Part shown: piece by piece, positions 52,994 to 61,099 of the stretch | Position numbering within the stretch: position 1 is the first letter of the stretch | Layout: each line of letters begins with the position of its first letter | NCBI RefSeq assembly: GCF_900102035.1 | Contig: NZ_LT629689.1 | Coordinates: 434,001-498,000 of the forward strand | Source of the DNA: Pseudomonas extremaustralis | GTDB lineage: Bacteria > Pseudomonadota > Gammaproteobacteria > Pseudomonadales > Pseudomonadaceae | Reading direction: 5' to 3' | DNA: 64,000 bases | The notes under the pieces: generated by a model | Told to the model about the DNA's origin: nothing | What the model saw: only the letters and a program-made list of their open reading frames with translations | Database searches by the model: none | Made by a program: the position numbers and the translations under genes

Positions 52994-53824
52994 ATGACAG
53001 CGTTTCGTAAAAGTGTTCGCCCCCTTGCCGTGTGCCTGCTGGGCGCAGCGGTTGCGATGACTTCGTTGGCGGCTTCGGCTTTCCAGCAGGATGGCAAGAT
53101 CATCGCCGGTTCCGATGTGACGTTCTTCCCCTACGAATACATGGATAACAACAAGCCCGCCGGCTTCGATATCGAATTCATGGACGGCCTGGGCAAAGTC
53201 ATGGGCCGCAAGGTCGAGACCCTCGACACGCGCTTCCCCAACCTGATCACCGGTTTGCAGGCCGGGCGTTTCGATGTGACCAACTCGTCGATGTACATCA
53301 CCGCCGAGCGGGTCAAGGTCATCGACATGATCCCCTACCTGAAAAGCGGCGAGTCGATCCTGACCCTCAAGGACAGCGCCTTCCAGCCCAAGACCCCGGA
53401 AGAGTTCTGCGGCCACAAGATCGGCTCCATGGGCGCCACCTCGTGGCTGGCGCAGATGAACAAACTGTCGGCGGAATATTGCGTGGCCAAGGGCTTGAAG
53501 CCGATTCAGATCAGCGAGTACAGCACCGACCCGCAAACCACCCAGGCCCTGCTGGCCCACGCGGTGGAAGCGCAGATCACCGACGCGGCCGTGGCCCGTG
53601 GCGTGATCGACAAACTCGGCGCGCGGGTGGTGATTTCCTCCGACACGTTGATCTACCCGGTGCTCAACGGCTTCGGCGTGAAGAAGGGCAACGACACGGT
53701 GAAAAAAGCCCTGCTCGACGGCCTGGAAAAATACCGCGCCACGCCTGAGTACGCAGCCTTGCTCAAGAAGTACAACTTCGAGGCACCGACCGAAGCCGAC
53801 CTCGCGGCGTTGATGCCCAAGTAA
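52994..53824 (+). CDS. Amino acid ABC transporter substrate-binding protein
   Basis: This 276-residue periplasmic binding protein has a signal peptide (residues 1 to about 29, ending SLAASA before FQQDGK) and the family 3 SBP signature GFDIEFMDGLGKVMGRKVE. The opening GSDVTFFPYEYMDNNKPAGFD contains the aromatic residues that normally stack on the ligand. It delivers the substrate to the fused permease-ATPase. GCAGGT precedes the ATG. It sits between the dioxygenase and aldolase genes in one operon. Confidence 0.92.
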   Translation: MTAFRKSVRPLAVCLLGAAVAMTSLAASAFQQDGKIIAGSDVTFFPYEYMDNNKPAGFDIEFMDGLGKVMGRKVETLDTRFPNLITGLQAGRFDVTNSSMYITAERVKVIDMIPYLKSGESILTLKDSAFQPKTPEEFCGHKIGSMGATSWLAQMNKLSAEYCVAKGLKPIQISEYSTDPQTTQALLAHAVEAQITDAAVARGVIDKLGARVVISSDTLIYPVLNGFGVKKGNDTVKKALLDGLEKYRATPEYAALLKKYNFEAPTEADLAALMPK

Positions 53825-53874
53825 GCCACTTGCGCGGCCGCCGTTGTGCGGCCGCGCCCTGCGGAGACCGATCC

Positions 53875-54606
53875 ATGGCGTTATCCCTCGAAGAACAGAC
53901 GCGCATCGACCTGGCGGCGACCTTTCGCATCATTGCCCACCTGGGGATGCACGAAGCGGTGGCCAACCATTTCAGTGCGGCGGTGTCGGCCGATGGCAAA
54001 CAGTTCTTGCTCAACCCGAAGTGGAAGCACTTCTCGCGTATCCGCGCCAGCGACCTGTTGCTGCTGAACGCCGATGACCCATCCTGTGGCGACCACCCCA
54101 ACGTGGACGCCACCGCCTGGTCGATCCACGGCCAGATCCACCGCTTGCTGCCGCAGACCCGTGCGGTGCTGCACTTGCACCCGGTGTACACCACGGCGGT
54201 GGCGTGCCTGGCCAAGCCGCACATTCCGCCGATCGACCAGAACACCGCGCGTTACTTCAACCGCGTGGCGGTGGACGAACTCTACGGCGGCATGGCCGAC
54301 ACCGAGGCCGAAGGCGCACGCCTGGCCGGCCTGCTCGGCGGCAAGCGCCGCCTGTTGATGGGCAACCATGGGGTAATGGTGACCGCCGCGTCCATCGGCG
54401 AAGCCTTTGACGACATCTGGACCCTGGAGCGTGCCTGCCAGATCCTGGTGACGGCCTGGTCCACCGGGCAGCCGTTGCGGGTGTTGTCCGATGACGTCGC
54501 GGAAAAGACCGCGCGGGGCTGGGAAGGCATCACCGACTTTTCGCGCCAGCATTTTGCAGAAATGAAGCAGTTGATGATCGACGCCGACCCTTCGGTACTC
54601 GATTGA
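53875..54606 (+). CDS. Class II aldolase/adducin family protein
   Basis: This 243-residue zinc-dependent aldolase-fold protein has the metal-binding pair in VLHLHPVYTTAVA, an upstream Glu/His region EAVANHFSAAV, and a third His in LMGNHGVMVTAAS. Members cleave or epimerise hydroxylated substrates such as L-fuculose phosphate. Here it could split a beta-hydroxy product made by the PhyH enzyme (inference). GGAGA precedes the ATG. It is part of the same operon, 50 bases after the binding-protein gene. Confidence 0.9.
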   Translation: MALSLEEQTRIDLAATFRIIAHLGMHEAVANHFSAAVSADGKQFLLNPKWKHFSRIRASDLLLLNADDPSCGDHPNVDATAWSIHGQIHRLLPQTRAVLHLHPVYTTAVACLAKPHIPPIDQNTARYFNRVAVDELYGGMADTEAEGARLAGLLGGKRRLLMGNHGVMVTAASIGEAFDDIWTLERACQILVTAWSTGQPLRVLSDDVAEKTARGWEGITDFSRQHFAEMKQLMIDADPSVLD

Positions 54607-54616
54607 GGAGCGTTCC

Positions 54617-55294
54617 ATGACCTTTTCCGTTGTCGCCCGGTGTGCCGAGACCGGCCAGTTGGGTATTGCGATCAGCTCGTCGAGCATTGCCGTGGGCGCC
54701 CGTTGCCCATGGCTGCGTCCGGGTGTAGGCGCGGTGGCGTCGCAGAACATCACCTTGCCGAGCCTGGGACCGCAAGTGCTGGATTTGCTGGAGCAGGGCC
54801 TGGCGCCTGGCGAGGCATTGGCCTCGGTGTTTGCCGGTCAAGAGCATGGCGATTACCGCCAGGTCACGGTGATTGATCACCTGGGCCGCACCGCGCATTT
54901 CAGCGGCGCGCATACCCTGGGTGTGCATGGGGCATTGAGCGGCGAGCAGTGCGTGGCGGCGGGGAATATGCTCGCCGACCCTGGGGTGATCGACGCCATG
55001 GTGCGTGCGTTCGAGCAGGCTGCGGGGCATCTGGCCGACCGCTTGCTGGCGGCGATGCAGGCCGGCCAGGCCCAGGGTGGCGAGGCGGGGCCGGTGCATT
55101 CGGCGGCGTTGCTGGTGGTCGACGACGTACTCTGGCCCATCGTCAACCTGCGGGTGGACTGGGCCGACGAAGACCCGATCGGCGCACTCGAACGACTCTG
55201 GCAGGCCTATCATCCGCAACTGCAGGACTACATCGACCGCGCCCTCAACCCGCACATCGCACCGGGCTATGCCGTGCCGGGGGATGACCGGTGA
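54617..55294 (+). CDS. DUF1028 family protein (putative Ntn-type hydrolase)
   Basis: This 225-residue protein has the DUF1028 pattern: MTFSVVARCAETGQLGIAIS at the N-terminus, then AVGARCPWLRPGVGAVASQN. The family resembles Ntn hydrolases in fold, and Thr2, exposed after Met removal, is the natural nucleophile candidate (inference). Its genes often lie next to amidohydrolase or deacylase genes. Here it overlaps the argE-like gene by four bases, pointing to coupled translation and a shared amide or acyl substrate. Confidence 0.85.
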   Translation: MTFSVVARCAETGQLGIAISSSSIAVGARCPWLRPGVGAVASQNITLPSLGPQVLDLLEQGLAPGEALASVFAGQEHGDYRQVTVIDHLGRTAHFSGAHTLGVHGALSGEQCVAAGNMLADPGVIDAMVRAFEQAAGHLADRLLAAMQAGQAQGGEAGPVHSAALLVVDDVLWPIVNLRVDWADEDPIGALERLWQAYHPQLQDYIDRALNPHIAPGYAVPGDDR

Positions 55295-56442
55295 ACACCA
55301 GCCGCGACCTGTTGGCGCACCTGGTGCGCTTCGACACCACCAGCCGTGAATCCAACCTGGCGTTGATCGATTTTGTGCGTACCTATTTGCAGGACCACGG
55401 CGTGGCCTGCGAGCTGGTCTACAACGCGCACAAGAGCAAGGCCAACCTGCTGGCGACCATCGGCCCGGCCGACGTGCCCGGCATCGTGTTGTCCGGGCAT
55501 ACCGATGTGGTGCCGGTGGACGGCCAGCGCTGGACGGTGGCGCCGTTTGAATTGACCGAAAAAGACGGCCACTTGTACGGGCGCGGCACCGCCGACATGA
55601 AGGGCTACATCGCCTGCGTGTTGGCCAGTGTGCCGGCGCTGATGCAGGCGCCGTTGCGCATGCCGGTGCATATCGCCCTGTCCTATGACGAAGAGGTCGG
55701 CTGCCTGGGCGTGCGTGCGCTGATCGAGCGTTTCCACGGGCAAACGGTCAAGCCGCTGCTGTGTGTGATCGGCGAACCCACCGAACTCAAGCCGGTGCTC
55801 GGCCACAAAGGCAAGCTCGCGGTGCGCTGTGACGTGCACGGCGTGGCGTGCCATTCGGCCTATGCGCCTTCGGGGGTGAATGCCATTGAATACGCCGCGT
55901 GCTTGATCAGCGAACTGGTGCGTCTCGGGGAAACCCTCAAGGCCCCGCAACAGCGGGACTCGCGGTTCGATCCGCCGTTTTCCACGGTGCAGACCGGCGT
56001 GATCAGCGGCGGCAAGGCGCTGAACATCGTGCCGCAGCACTGCGCGTTTGATTTTGAAGTGCGCTCACTGCCGGGCCAGGACCCGTGGCAGGTGGCGCAG
56101 CAGCTACACGATTACGCCGAGCGCAGCCTGCTTCCCGCGATGCGGGCGGTGAGCGCGGACTGCGCGATCAGTATCAGCGAGTTATCCAGCTACCCAGGGT
56201 TGGCGACGGCCCTGGACAGCCAGGCCGCTGAATGGGCCGCGCAGTTTTGTGGCTCGCGGGACTTCGGCACCGTTGCGTTCGGCACCGAAGGCGGTCTGTT
56301 CGACCAGGCCGGCATTCCCACGGTGGTGTGCGGGCCGGGCAGCATGGCGCAGGGCCACAAGCCCGACGAGTTCATCAGCGTTGCACAGTTGGCGGCGTGT
56401 GATCGGATGCTGGAACGGGTGCTGGCGTTTGTGCGCCAGTAA
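55291..56442 (+). CDS. argE: ArgE-like acetylornithine deacetylase (M20 family)
   Basis: This 383-residue M20 metallopeptidase-type deacylase has the metal-site motifs SGHTDVVPVD, GRGTADMKG, the catalytic SYDEEVGCLG, EPTELKP and a late His in GHKPDEF. It resembles acetylornithine deacetylase ArgE, which hydrolyses N-acetyl amino acids. The catabolic context suggests it acts on another N-acylated amino acid. Translation begins at GTG inside the end of the DUF1028 gene. It is the last gene of the six-gene operon. Confidence 0.85.
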   Translation: MNTSRDLLAHLVRFDTTSRESNLALIDFVRTYLQDHGVACELVYNAHKSKANLLATIGPADVPGIVLSGHTDVVPVDGQRWTVAPFELTEKDGHLYGRGTADMKGYIACVLASVPALMQAPLRMPVHIALSYDEEVGCLGVRALIERFHGQTVKPLLCVIGEPTELKPVLGHKGKLAVRCDVHGVACHSAYAPSGVNAIEYAACLISELVRLGETLKAPQQRDSRFDPPFSTVQTGVISGGKALNIVPQHCAFDFEVRSLPGQDPWQVAQQLHDYAERSLLPAMRAVSADCAISISELSSYPGLATALDSQAAEWAAQFCGSRDFGTVAFGTEGGLFDQAGIPTVVCGPGSMAQGHKPDEFISVAQLAACDRMLERVLAFVRQ

Positions 56443-56475
56443 CCCCTGGCACTGCCCATCCGGCGTCCAAGGCTT

Positions 56476-57717
56476 TCAGCCCTTTGCCACACCCACTCGC
56501 CACTGCGCTGGCGGCAACAGGCCATTGACCAGGTAGTTGCCGACGATCCGCGACTTGTACACCCGTGGATTGTGGTTCGCCAGGGTGCGCGCGTTGCGCC
56601 ATAACCGATCCAGCGCCTTGTCGCTGGCTGTGGCGCTGGCGCCCAGTGCGTCGAACAACGCGGTGGTGGCGGCGAGTGTCGCATCCACGACCGGGTTGAC
56701 CGCCAGGCACACTTCCAGCTCGGCCAACGCCACCTGCGGGTCGTCATCGTGCAGCGGCTGGGCATGGGCGATCACAGACTGCGCCGTGTGTTCCAAGCGC
56801 CGTGCCGCTTGCTGGGCGATGGCCTGGGCAGCGTAGGCCTGGCTGGCGACTTCGCCGATCACTTGCAGCAGTTGCACGTCCGCGCCGGCGGTGTCGGCAT
56901 TGCCGGTGGTGAAGGTGCGGGCGCGCCGAGCGAGTTCCTCGGCACCGCTCAAGGCAGCGCGGCGGGCGATGCCGGCGAGGGTGCTGAGGTGGTAGAGCTG
57001 GAAGAACGATTGCCCATGGCCGAAGCGTTGTTGGGTGGGGCGCAGGTCGTTGTCCACCACCGGCGCATTGTCGAACAGGCAGGTGCCGCTGGCGGTGAGG
57101 CGTTGGCCGAAGCCGTTCCAGTCATCGACGATCTGCACGCCGGGGGCCTTGAGGTCGACCACCACACTGTAGGCGATGCCGTCTTCACCGGTGGCGATGG
57201 TGTTGATCAGGTCGCTGTAGAGCGCCCCCGTGGTGTAGAACTTGCGGCCACTGATGCGCAAGGCGCCGCTGGCGTCGCGGTGCAGGCGGGTTTCGAATTC
57301 GCCGCGGGTCTGGTTGCCGACTTCGGTGCTGCCGGGGGAGAGCAGGGCGCCTTGGCCGAGGCGGTCGAGCCACTTGGCGCGCCAGTCGAGGTCCTTGGCG
57401 CTGAGCACGTCTTCGCAAAAACCGAAATGCCCGCGCAGGGCCTGGGTGATGTTGGAGTCGGCGGCGGACAGTTCGGTGAGCAGGGTGAGCAGTTCCACCA
57501 GAGTGGCGCCATGGCCGCCATAGCTTGGCGGCAGGCGCCAGCGCGGCAATCCCAGGGCGTTCAACTGCCGGATAAAGCCGGCCAGGCTGGCGCGTGTCTG
57601 GTCGGCTTCGGCGGCCTGGGTGAGGATTTGCGCAAACAGCGGGCGAAACGGAGCTGCCAGTTGTTCGTAACGGGCACTGGGCGGCGTGCCCCAGATATTC
57701 AGTGTGGGAGTCGACAT
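56476..57717 (-). CDS. Acyl-CoA dehydrogenase-fold flavoprotein (SfnB/DszC-like)
   Basis: This 413-residue protein has the acyl-CoA dehydrogenase fold in the branch that includes SfnB and DszC, flavin-dependent enzymes of organosulfur metabolism. Fold markers are LGLPRWRLPPSYGGHGATL, LSPGSTEVGNQTRGEFET and GRKFYTTGALYSD. The usual catalytic Glu of true acyl-CoA dehydrogenases is not evident, in line with an oxygenase role. It is divergent from an SsuA-like sulfonate binding protein gene, supporting a sulfur-scavenging function. Confidence 0.82.
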   Translation of the reverse strand: MSTPTLNIWGTPPSARYEQLAAPFRPLFAQILTQAAEADQTRASLAGFIRQLNALGLPRWRLPPSYGGHGATLVELLTLLTELSAADSNITQALRGHFGFCEDVLSAKDLDWRAKWLDRLGQGALLSPGSTEVGNQTRGEFETRLHRDASGALRISGRKFYTTGALYSDLINTIATGEDGIAYSVVVDLKAPGVQIVDDWNGFGQRLTASGTCLFDNAPVVDNDLRPTQQRFGHGQSFFQLYHLSTLAGIARRAALSGAEELARRARTFTTGNADTAGADVQLLQVIGEVASQAYAAQAIAQQAARRLEHTAQSVIAHAQPLHDDDPQVALAELEVCLAVNPVVDATLAATTALFDALGASATASDKALDRLWRNARTLANHNPRVYKSRIVGNYLVNGLLPPAQWRVGVAKG

Positions 57718-57991
57718 GCAATGGACCTTGCAGAAAATGGTTCAGGTGCTGGGGTCCAGTGGTCTGGTGACGCCACCCTAACCCAGGGGCGGCCAAGTTT
57801 TTAATACGAAAAAAAGCTAGCGAGCTGCAAAGGCGTTCTATCTATATCGCCCAACAGTATTAAACGTCGCGCTTTTATTGCGTTAGCTTCTACCAACGCC
57901 CCGCTCGGCGACTGAAAAAACGCTGCCCCGAATGACCAGACTGCATGCCCACAGATGGTTGAACCAGCCACTGACCCTATGGGTAATTTTT

Positions 57992-58915
57992 ATGATCAAC
58001 CGTCGAACACTCCTTTCCCTGCTGGCCCTGGCCTCGTTCACGCTGCCGGGGCCGTCGGCCTGGGCGGCGCAGCCCCTGACCCTTACGGTGGGCGACCAGT
58101 TTTTCTCCAACCGCATCGTGCTGGAGCTGTCGGGCGAGCTCAAAGACTTGCCCTACCAGATCGATTTCAAACGTTTCAACACCGGCTCACCGGTTGCTTC
58201 GGCGGTGGCCAGCGGCGCACTCGACGTGGGCATTGTCGGCGATACCCCGGTGATCAGCCTGGCTGCCAATGGCGCGCCGGTGAAGGTGGTCGCCAGCACC
58301 CAGACCAGCCTCGACGGCGTCGGCATTGTGGCGCGCAAGGGCATTCATTCGGTGGCCGACCTCAAAGGCAAAACCGTGGCGATCTGGAACGGTTCGTGGA
58401 GCCAGCAACTGGCGTACAAGGCCCTGGATGAAGCCGGCGTGCCGCGCAACAGCGTCAACTTCAAATACCTGTTGCCCGCCGAAGCCAGCCTGGCGCTGAC
58501 CCAGGGCGATATCGACGCGTTCGGCACCTGGGAACCCTACGTGTCGTTGCAGGAGAAGGAGGGCAGCACCTTGATCCGCAACGCCAAGGGCCTGATGAGC
58601 GCGCCGACCTACATCGTTGCGTACGAGCCGGCACTGGCGCAGAAAAGCGCGATCATCAAGGACTTTATCGCCCGCCTGACCCGCGCCAGGGTGTGGAGCA
58701 ACACCCACGTGGATGAGTACGCCGAGGCCTGGTCCAAGGCCAACCAGTCCGCCCCGGAAATCGCCAAAGTGTGGTTCAAGCGCGACGCGATCAAGGTGCT
58801 GCCGATCTCGCCGACCATTGTCAGCGAGGCCCAGGCCACGGCGGATTTCCTGGTGGATGCGCAGATGTTGAAACAGCGCTATGACGTGGCGCCGTTGTTT
58901 GATCGGGCGCTTTGA
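57992..58915 (+). CDS. SsuA-like ABC substrate-binding protein
   Basis: This 307-residue periplasmic binding protein has a signal peptide (about 1-25, ending SAWA before AQPL) and the NMT1/SsuA fold. Markers are TVGDQFFSNRIVLELSGELK, SGALDVGIVGDTPVISLAANG and a C-terminal LVDAQMLKQRYDV. The family binds aliphatic sulfonates, taurine or sulfate esters. No permease or ATPase gene follows, so it must use a distant transporter. The ribosome site is weak (GGGTAA). It is divergent from the SfnB/DszC-like gene, with 274 bases between starts. Confidence 0.85.
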   Translation: MINRRTLLSLLALASFTLPGPSAWAAQPLTLTVGDQFFSNRIVLELSGELKDLPYQIDFKRFNTGSPVASAVASGALDVGIVGDTPVISLAANGAPVKVVASTQTSLDGVGIVARKGIHSVADLKGKTVAIWNGSWSQQLAYKALDEAGVPRNSVNFKYLLPAEASLALTQGDIDAFGTWEPYVSLQEKEGSTLIRNAKGLMSAPTYIVAYEPALAQKSAIIKDFIARLTRARVWSNTHVDEYAEAWSKANQSAPEIAKVWFKRDAIKVLPISPTIVSEAQATADFLVDAQMLKQRYDVAPLFDRAL

Positions 58916-59053
58916 AGGCAGGGGAAACAAGCGCTTATAGAATCGCTTGGCTGTTTGTGTGGGTGCTGGACTAGGGTTTTTCTTCCGGATCTCTCCGGAA
59001 TGAACAATTCACTGGCATCTACAAGGAGTAGCCAGTAGGCTACAAGTGGCACG

Positions 59054-59356
59054 ATGATCAATTGGATAGGCAGGACGCCAGAGTTCGATACATGGCTCGA
59101 TGGTATGCGGGATATTTGTGGGAAAGCGGCTGTTCTGGCCCGATTGGACCGAGCCGAGGAAAACAATTTTGGTGATTGCGAACCTGCAGGCGATGGCCTG
59201 AGTGAAATGCGTGTTTTTGTCGGGCCCGGCTACAGGATTTACTTTGTGCGCACGGGGATCACTGCTTACCTGATGTTGTGGGGCAGTGATAAAACCGACC
59301 AGAAGCGAGGCATCAAGCGGGCAAGAGAGATTCTCGATGCCCGGAGAGGGAGATGA
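59054..59356 (+). CDS. RelE/HigB-like toxin of a type II toxin-antitoxin pair
   Basis: This 100-residue protein is of the RelE/ParE superfamily (addiction module killer, HigB-like). It has RTPEFDTWLDGMRDICGKAAVLARLDRAE, the strand MRVFVGPGYRIYFVRTG with its conserved basic/aromatic pair, and LMLWGSDKTDQKRGIKRAREI. Such toxins usually cleave mRNA at the ribosome. The antitoxin gene follows after one base, in the toxin-first order typical of higBA. Codon and base composition do not stand out from neighbours. Confidence 0.88.
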   Translation: MINWIGRTPEFDTWLDGMRDICGKAAVLARLDRAEENNFGDCEPAGDGLSEMRVFVGPGYRIYFVRTGITAYLMLWGSDKTDQKRGIKRAREILDARRGR

Positions 59357-59357
59357 A

Positions 59358-59735
59358 ATGAGCGAATCGACATTCAAACCCGAGGATATGCCGATCCTCG
59401 ATATTGATACCGGCGGTACCCGCGTCTATGAAGCGTCGCGCTTCCTCGATAGCCCGGAAACCATCAGCGCTTATCTTGCGCAGAGCATGAGGTCGCAAGA
59501 CCCACGGATACTCATGAAGGCGCTTGCCGAAGTCGCCAAGGCCCAGGGGGTGAACAAGGTGGCCGAGGCGGCCGGGGTGAATCGGGAGAGTCTGTATAAA
59601 ACCCTGAAGGGCGGTTCTAAAACCCGCTACGAAACCATCCAGAAGTTGATGCAGGCGTTGGGGGTCGAGCTGACGGTGCAGCCGCTTTCAAGCAAGAAAG
59701 CGGCAAGCGTAAAGCCGAGTGCTGCCAGCAAATAA
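59358..59735 (+). CDS. HigA-like antitoxin (putative addiction module antidote)
   Basis: This 125-residue antitoxin has a flexible N-terminus (ASRFLDSPETISAYLAQSM) and a Cro/C1-type HTH in its middle and C-terminal part (GVNKVAEAAGVNRESLYKTLKGGSKTRYETIQKLMQALG). It should neutralise the upstream RelE/HigB toxin and repress their shared promoter. The ATG at 59358 directly follows the toxin stop; GGAGAGGGAGATGAA supplies the ribosome site inside the toxin gene. The tail is Lys/Ala/Ser rich. Confidence 0.88.
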   Translation: MSESTFKPEDMPILDIDTGGTRVYEASRFLDSPETISAYLAQSMRSQDPRILMKALAEVAKAQGVNKVAEAAGVNRESLYKTLKGGSKTRYETIQKLMQALGVELTVQPLSSKKAASVKPSAASK

Positions 59736-59757
59736 GCGACCGCCTTGCCTTACGGGC

Positions 59758-61080
59758 TCAGCGCACCAGGCAAGGCTGCTTGTTGTTAAAACGCCAGCCC
59801 GGAATCAAGAACTGCATCGCCACACTGTCATCCCGCGCGCCGAGGCCCATGCCTTTGTACAGCTCGTGGGCCTTGGCCACCGCGTCCATATCGATCTCCA
59901 CCCCCAGGCCCGGCTTGGCCGGCACTTTCACGTAACCGCCTTCGATTTTCAGCGGTGCTTTGGTCAGGTGCTGGCCGTCCTGCCAGATCCAGTGGGTGTC
60001 GATGGCGGTGATGTCGCCCGGTGCGGCGGCGGCGACTTGGGTGAACATCGCCAGGGAAATATCGAAGTGGTTGTTGGAATGCGAGCCCCAGGTCAGGCCC
60101 CAGTCGTGACACATCTGCGCGACGCGTACCGAGCCCTGCATGGTCCAGAAGTGCGGGTCGGCCAGCGGTATGTCCACCGATTGCAGCTGGATCGCATGGC
60201 CCATTTCGCGCCAGTCGGTGGCGATCATGTTGGTGGCGGTTTTCAGGCCCGTGGCACGGCGGAATTCGGCCATGACTTCGCGGCCCGAGTAGCCGTTTTC
60301 GGCGCCGCACGGGTCTTCGGCGTAGGCGAGCACCTGGTGTTGGTCGCGGCACAGGCGGATGGCTTCTTTCAACGACCAGGCGCCATTCGGGTCGAGGGTG
60401 ATGCGTGCATCGGGGAAGCGTTCGGCCAGGGCGGTGACCGCTTCGATTTCCGCGTCGCCGCTCAACACACCGCCCTTGAGCTTGAAGTCATTGAAGCCGT
60501 ATCTGGCCTTGGCGGCTTCGGCCAGGCGCACCACGGCGTCGCTGGTCAGGGCTTTTTCATGGCGCAGGCGTAGCCAGTCATCGTCGCTGTCGGCTTCGTT
60601 GCGGTAGGCCAGGTCGGTGGCGCCGCGGTCGCCGACGTAGAACAGATACCCGAGCATTTTCACCGCGTCGCGCTGTTGGCCTTCGCCGAGCAAGGCCGCC
60701 ACCGGCACGTCGAGGAACTGCCCCAGCAGGTCGAGCAGCGCGGCTTCCATGGCGGTGACGGCATGCACGGCGATGCGCAGGTCAAACGTCTGCAGGCCGC
60801 GCCCGGCGGCGTCCCTGGAGGCGAAGGCGCTGCGCATCTGGTTGAGGATGCGCTGGTATTGGCCGATCGGTTGACCGATCACCAGGCTGCGCGCGTCTTC
60901 CAGGGTTTCGCGGATGCGTTCGCCGCCGGGCACTTCGCCCACGCCGGTGTGGCCGCTGCTGTCCTTGAGGATGACGATATTGCGCGTGAAGTAAGGCCCG
61001 TGGGCGCCGCTGAGGTTGAGCAGCATGCTGTCGTGGCCGGCCACGGGGATGACTTGGAAATGGGTCACTACGGGAGTCAT
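59758..61080 (-). CDS. gudD: Glucarate dehydratase
   Basis: This 440-residue enolase-superfamily enzyme dehydrates D-glucarate (and L-idarate) to 5-keto-4-deoxyglucarate. Motifs include the catalytic base in [10 protein letters not shown], metal ligands in LDPNGAW and [15 protein letters not shown], and the His-Asp dyad region [12 protein letters not shown]. Length equals the family norm. It is 19 bases downstream of the MFS transporter gene in a two-gene operon. A FadR-type regulator is divergent upstream. The downstream dehydratase/aldolase steps are not encoded in this window. Confidence 0.95.
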   Translation of the reverse strand: MTPVVTHFQVIPVAGHDSMLLNLSGAHGPYFTRNIVILKDSSGHTGVGEVPGGERIRETLEDARSLVIGQPIGQYQRILNQMRSAFASRDAAGRGLQTFDLRIAVHAVTAMEAALLDLLGQFLDVPVAALLGEGQQRDAVKMLGYLFYVGDRGATDLAYRNEADSDDDWLRLRHEKALTSDAVVRLAEAAKARYGFNDFKLKGGVLSGDAEIEAVTALAERFPDARITLDPNGAWSLKEAIRLCRDQHQVLAYAEDPCGAENGYSGREVMAEFRRATGLKTATNMIATDWREMGHAIQLQSVDIPLADPHFWTMQGSVRVAQMCHDWGLTWGSHSNNHFDISLAMFTQVAAAAPGDITAIDTHWIWQDGQHLTKAPLKIEGGYVKVPAKPGLGVEIDMDAVAKAHELYKGMGLGARDDSVAMQFLIPGWRFNNKQPCLVR

Positions 61081-61099
61081 GGCAAGTTCCTAAATAGGT

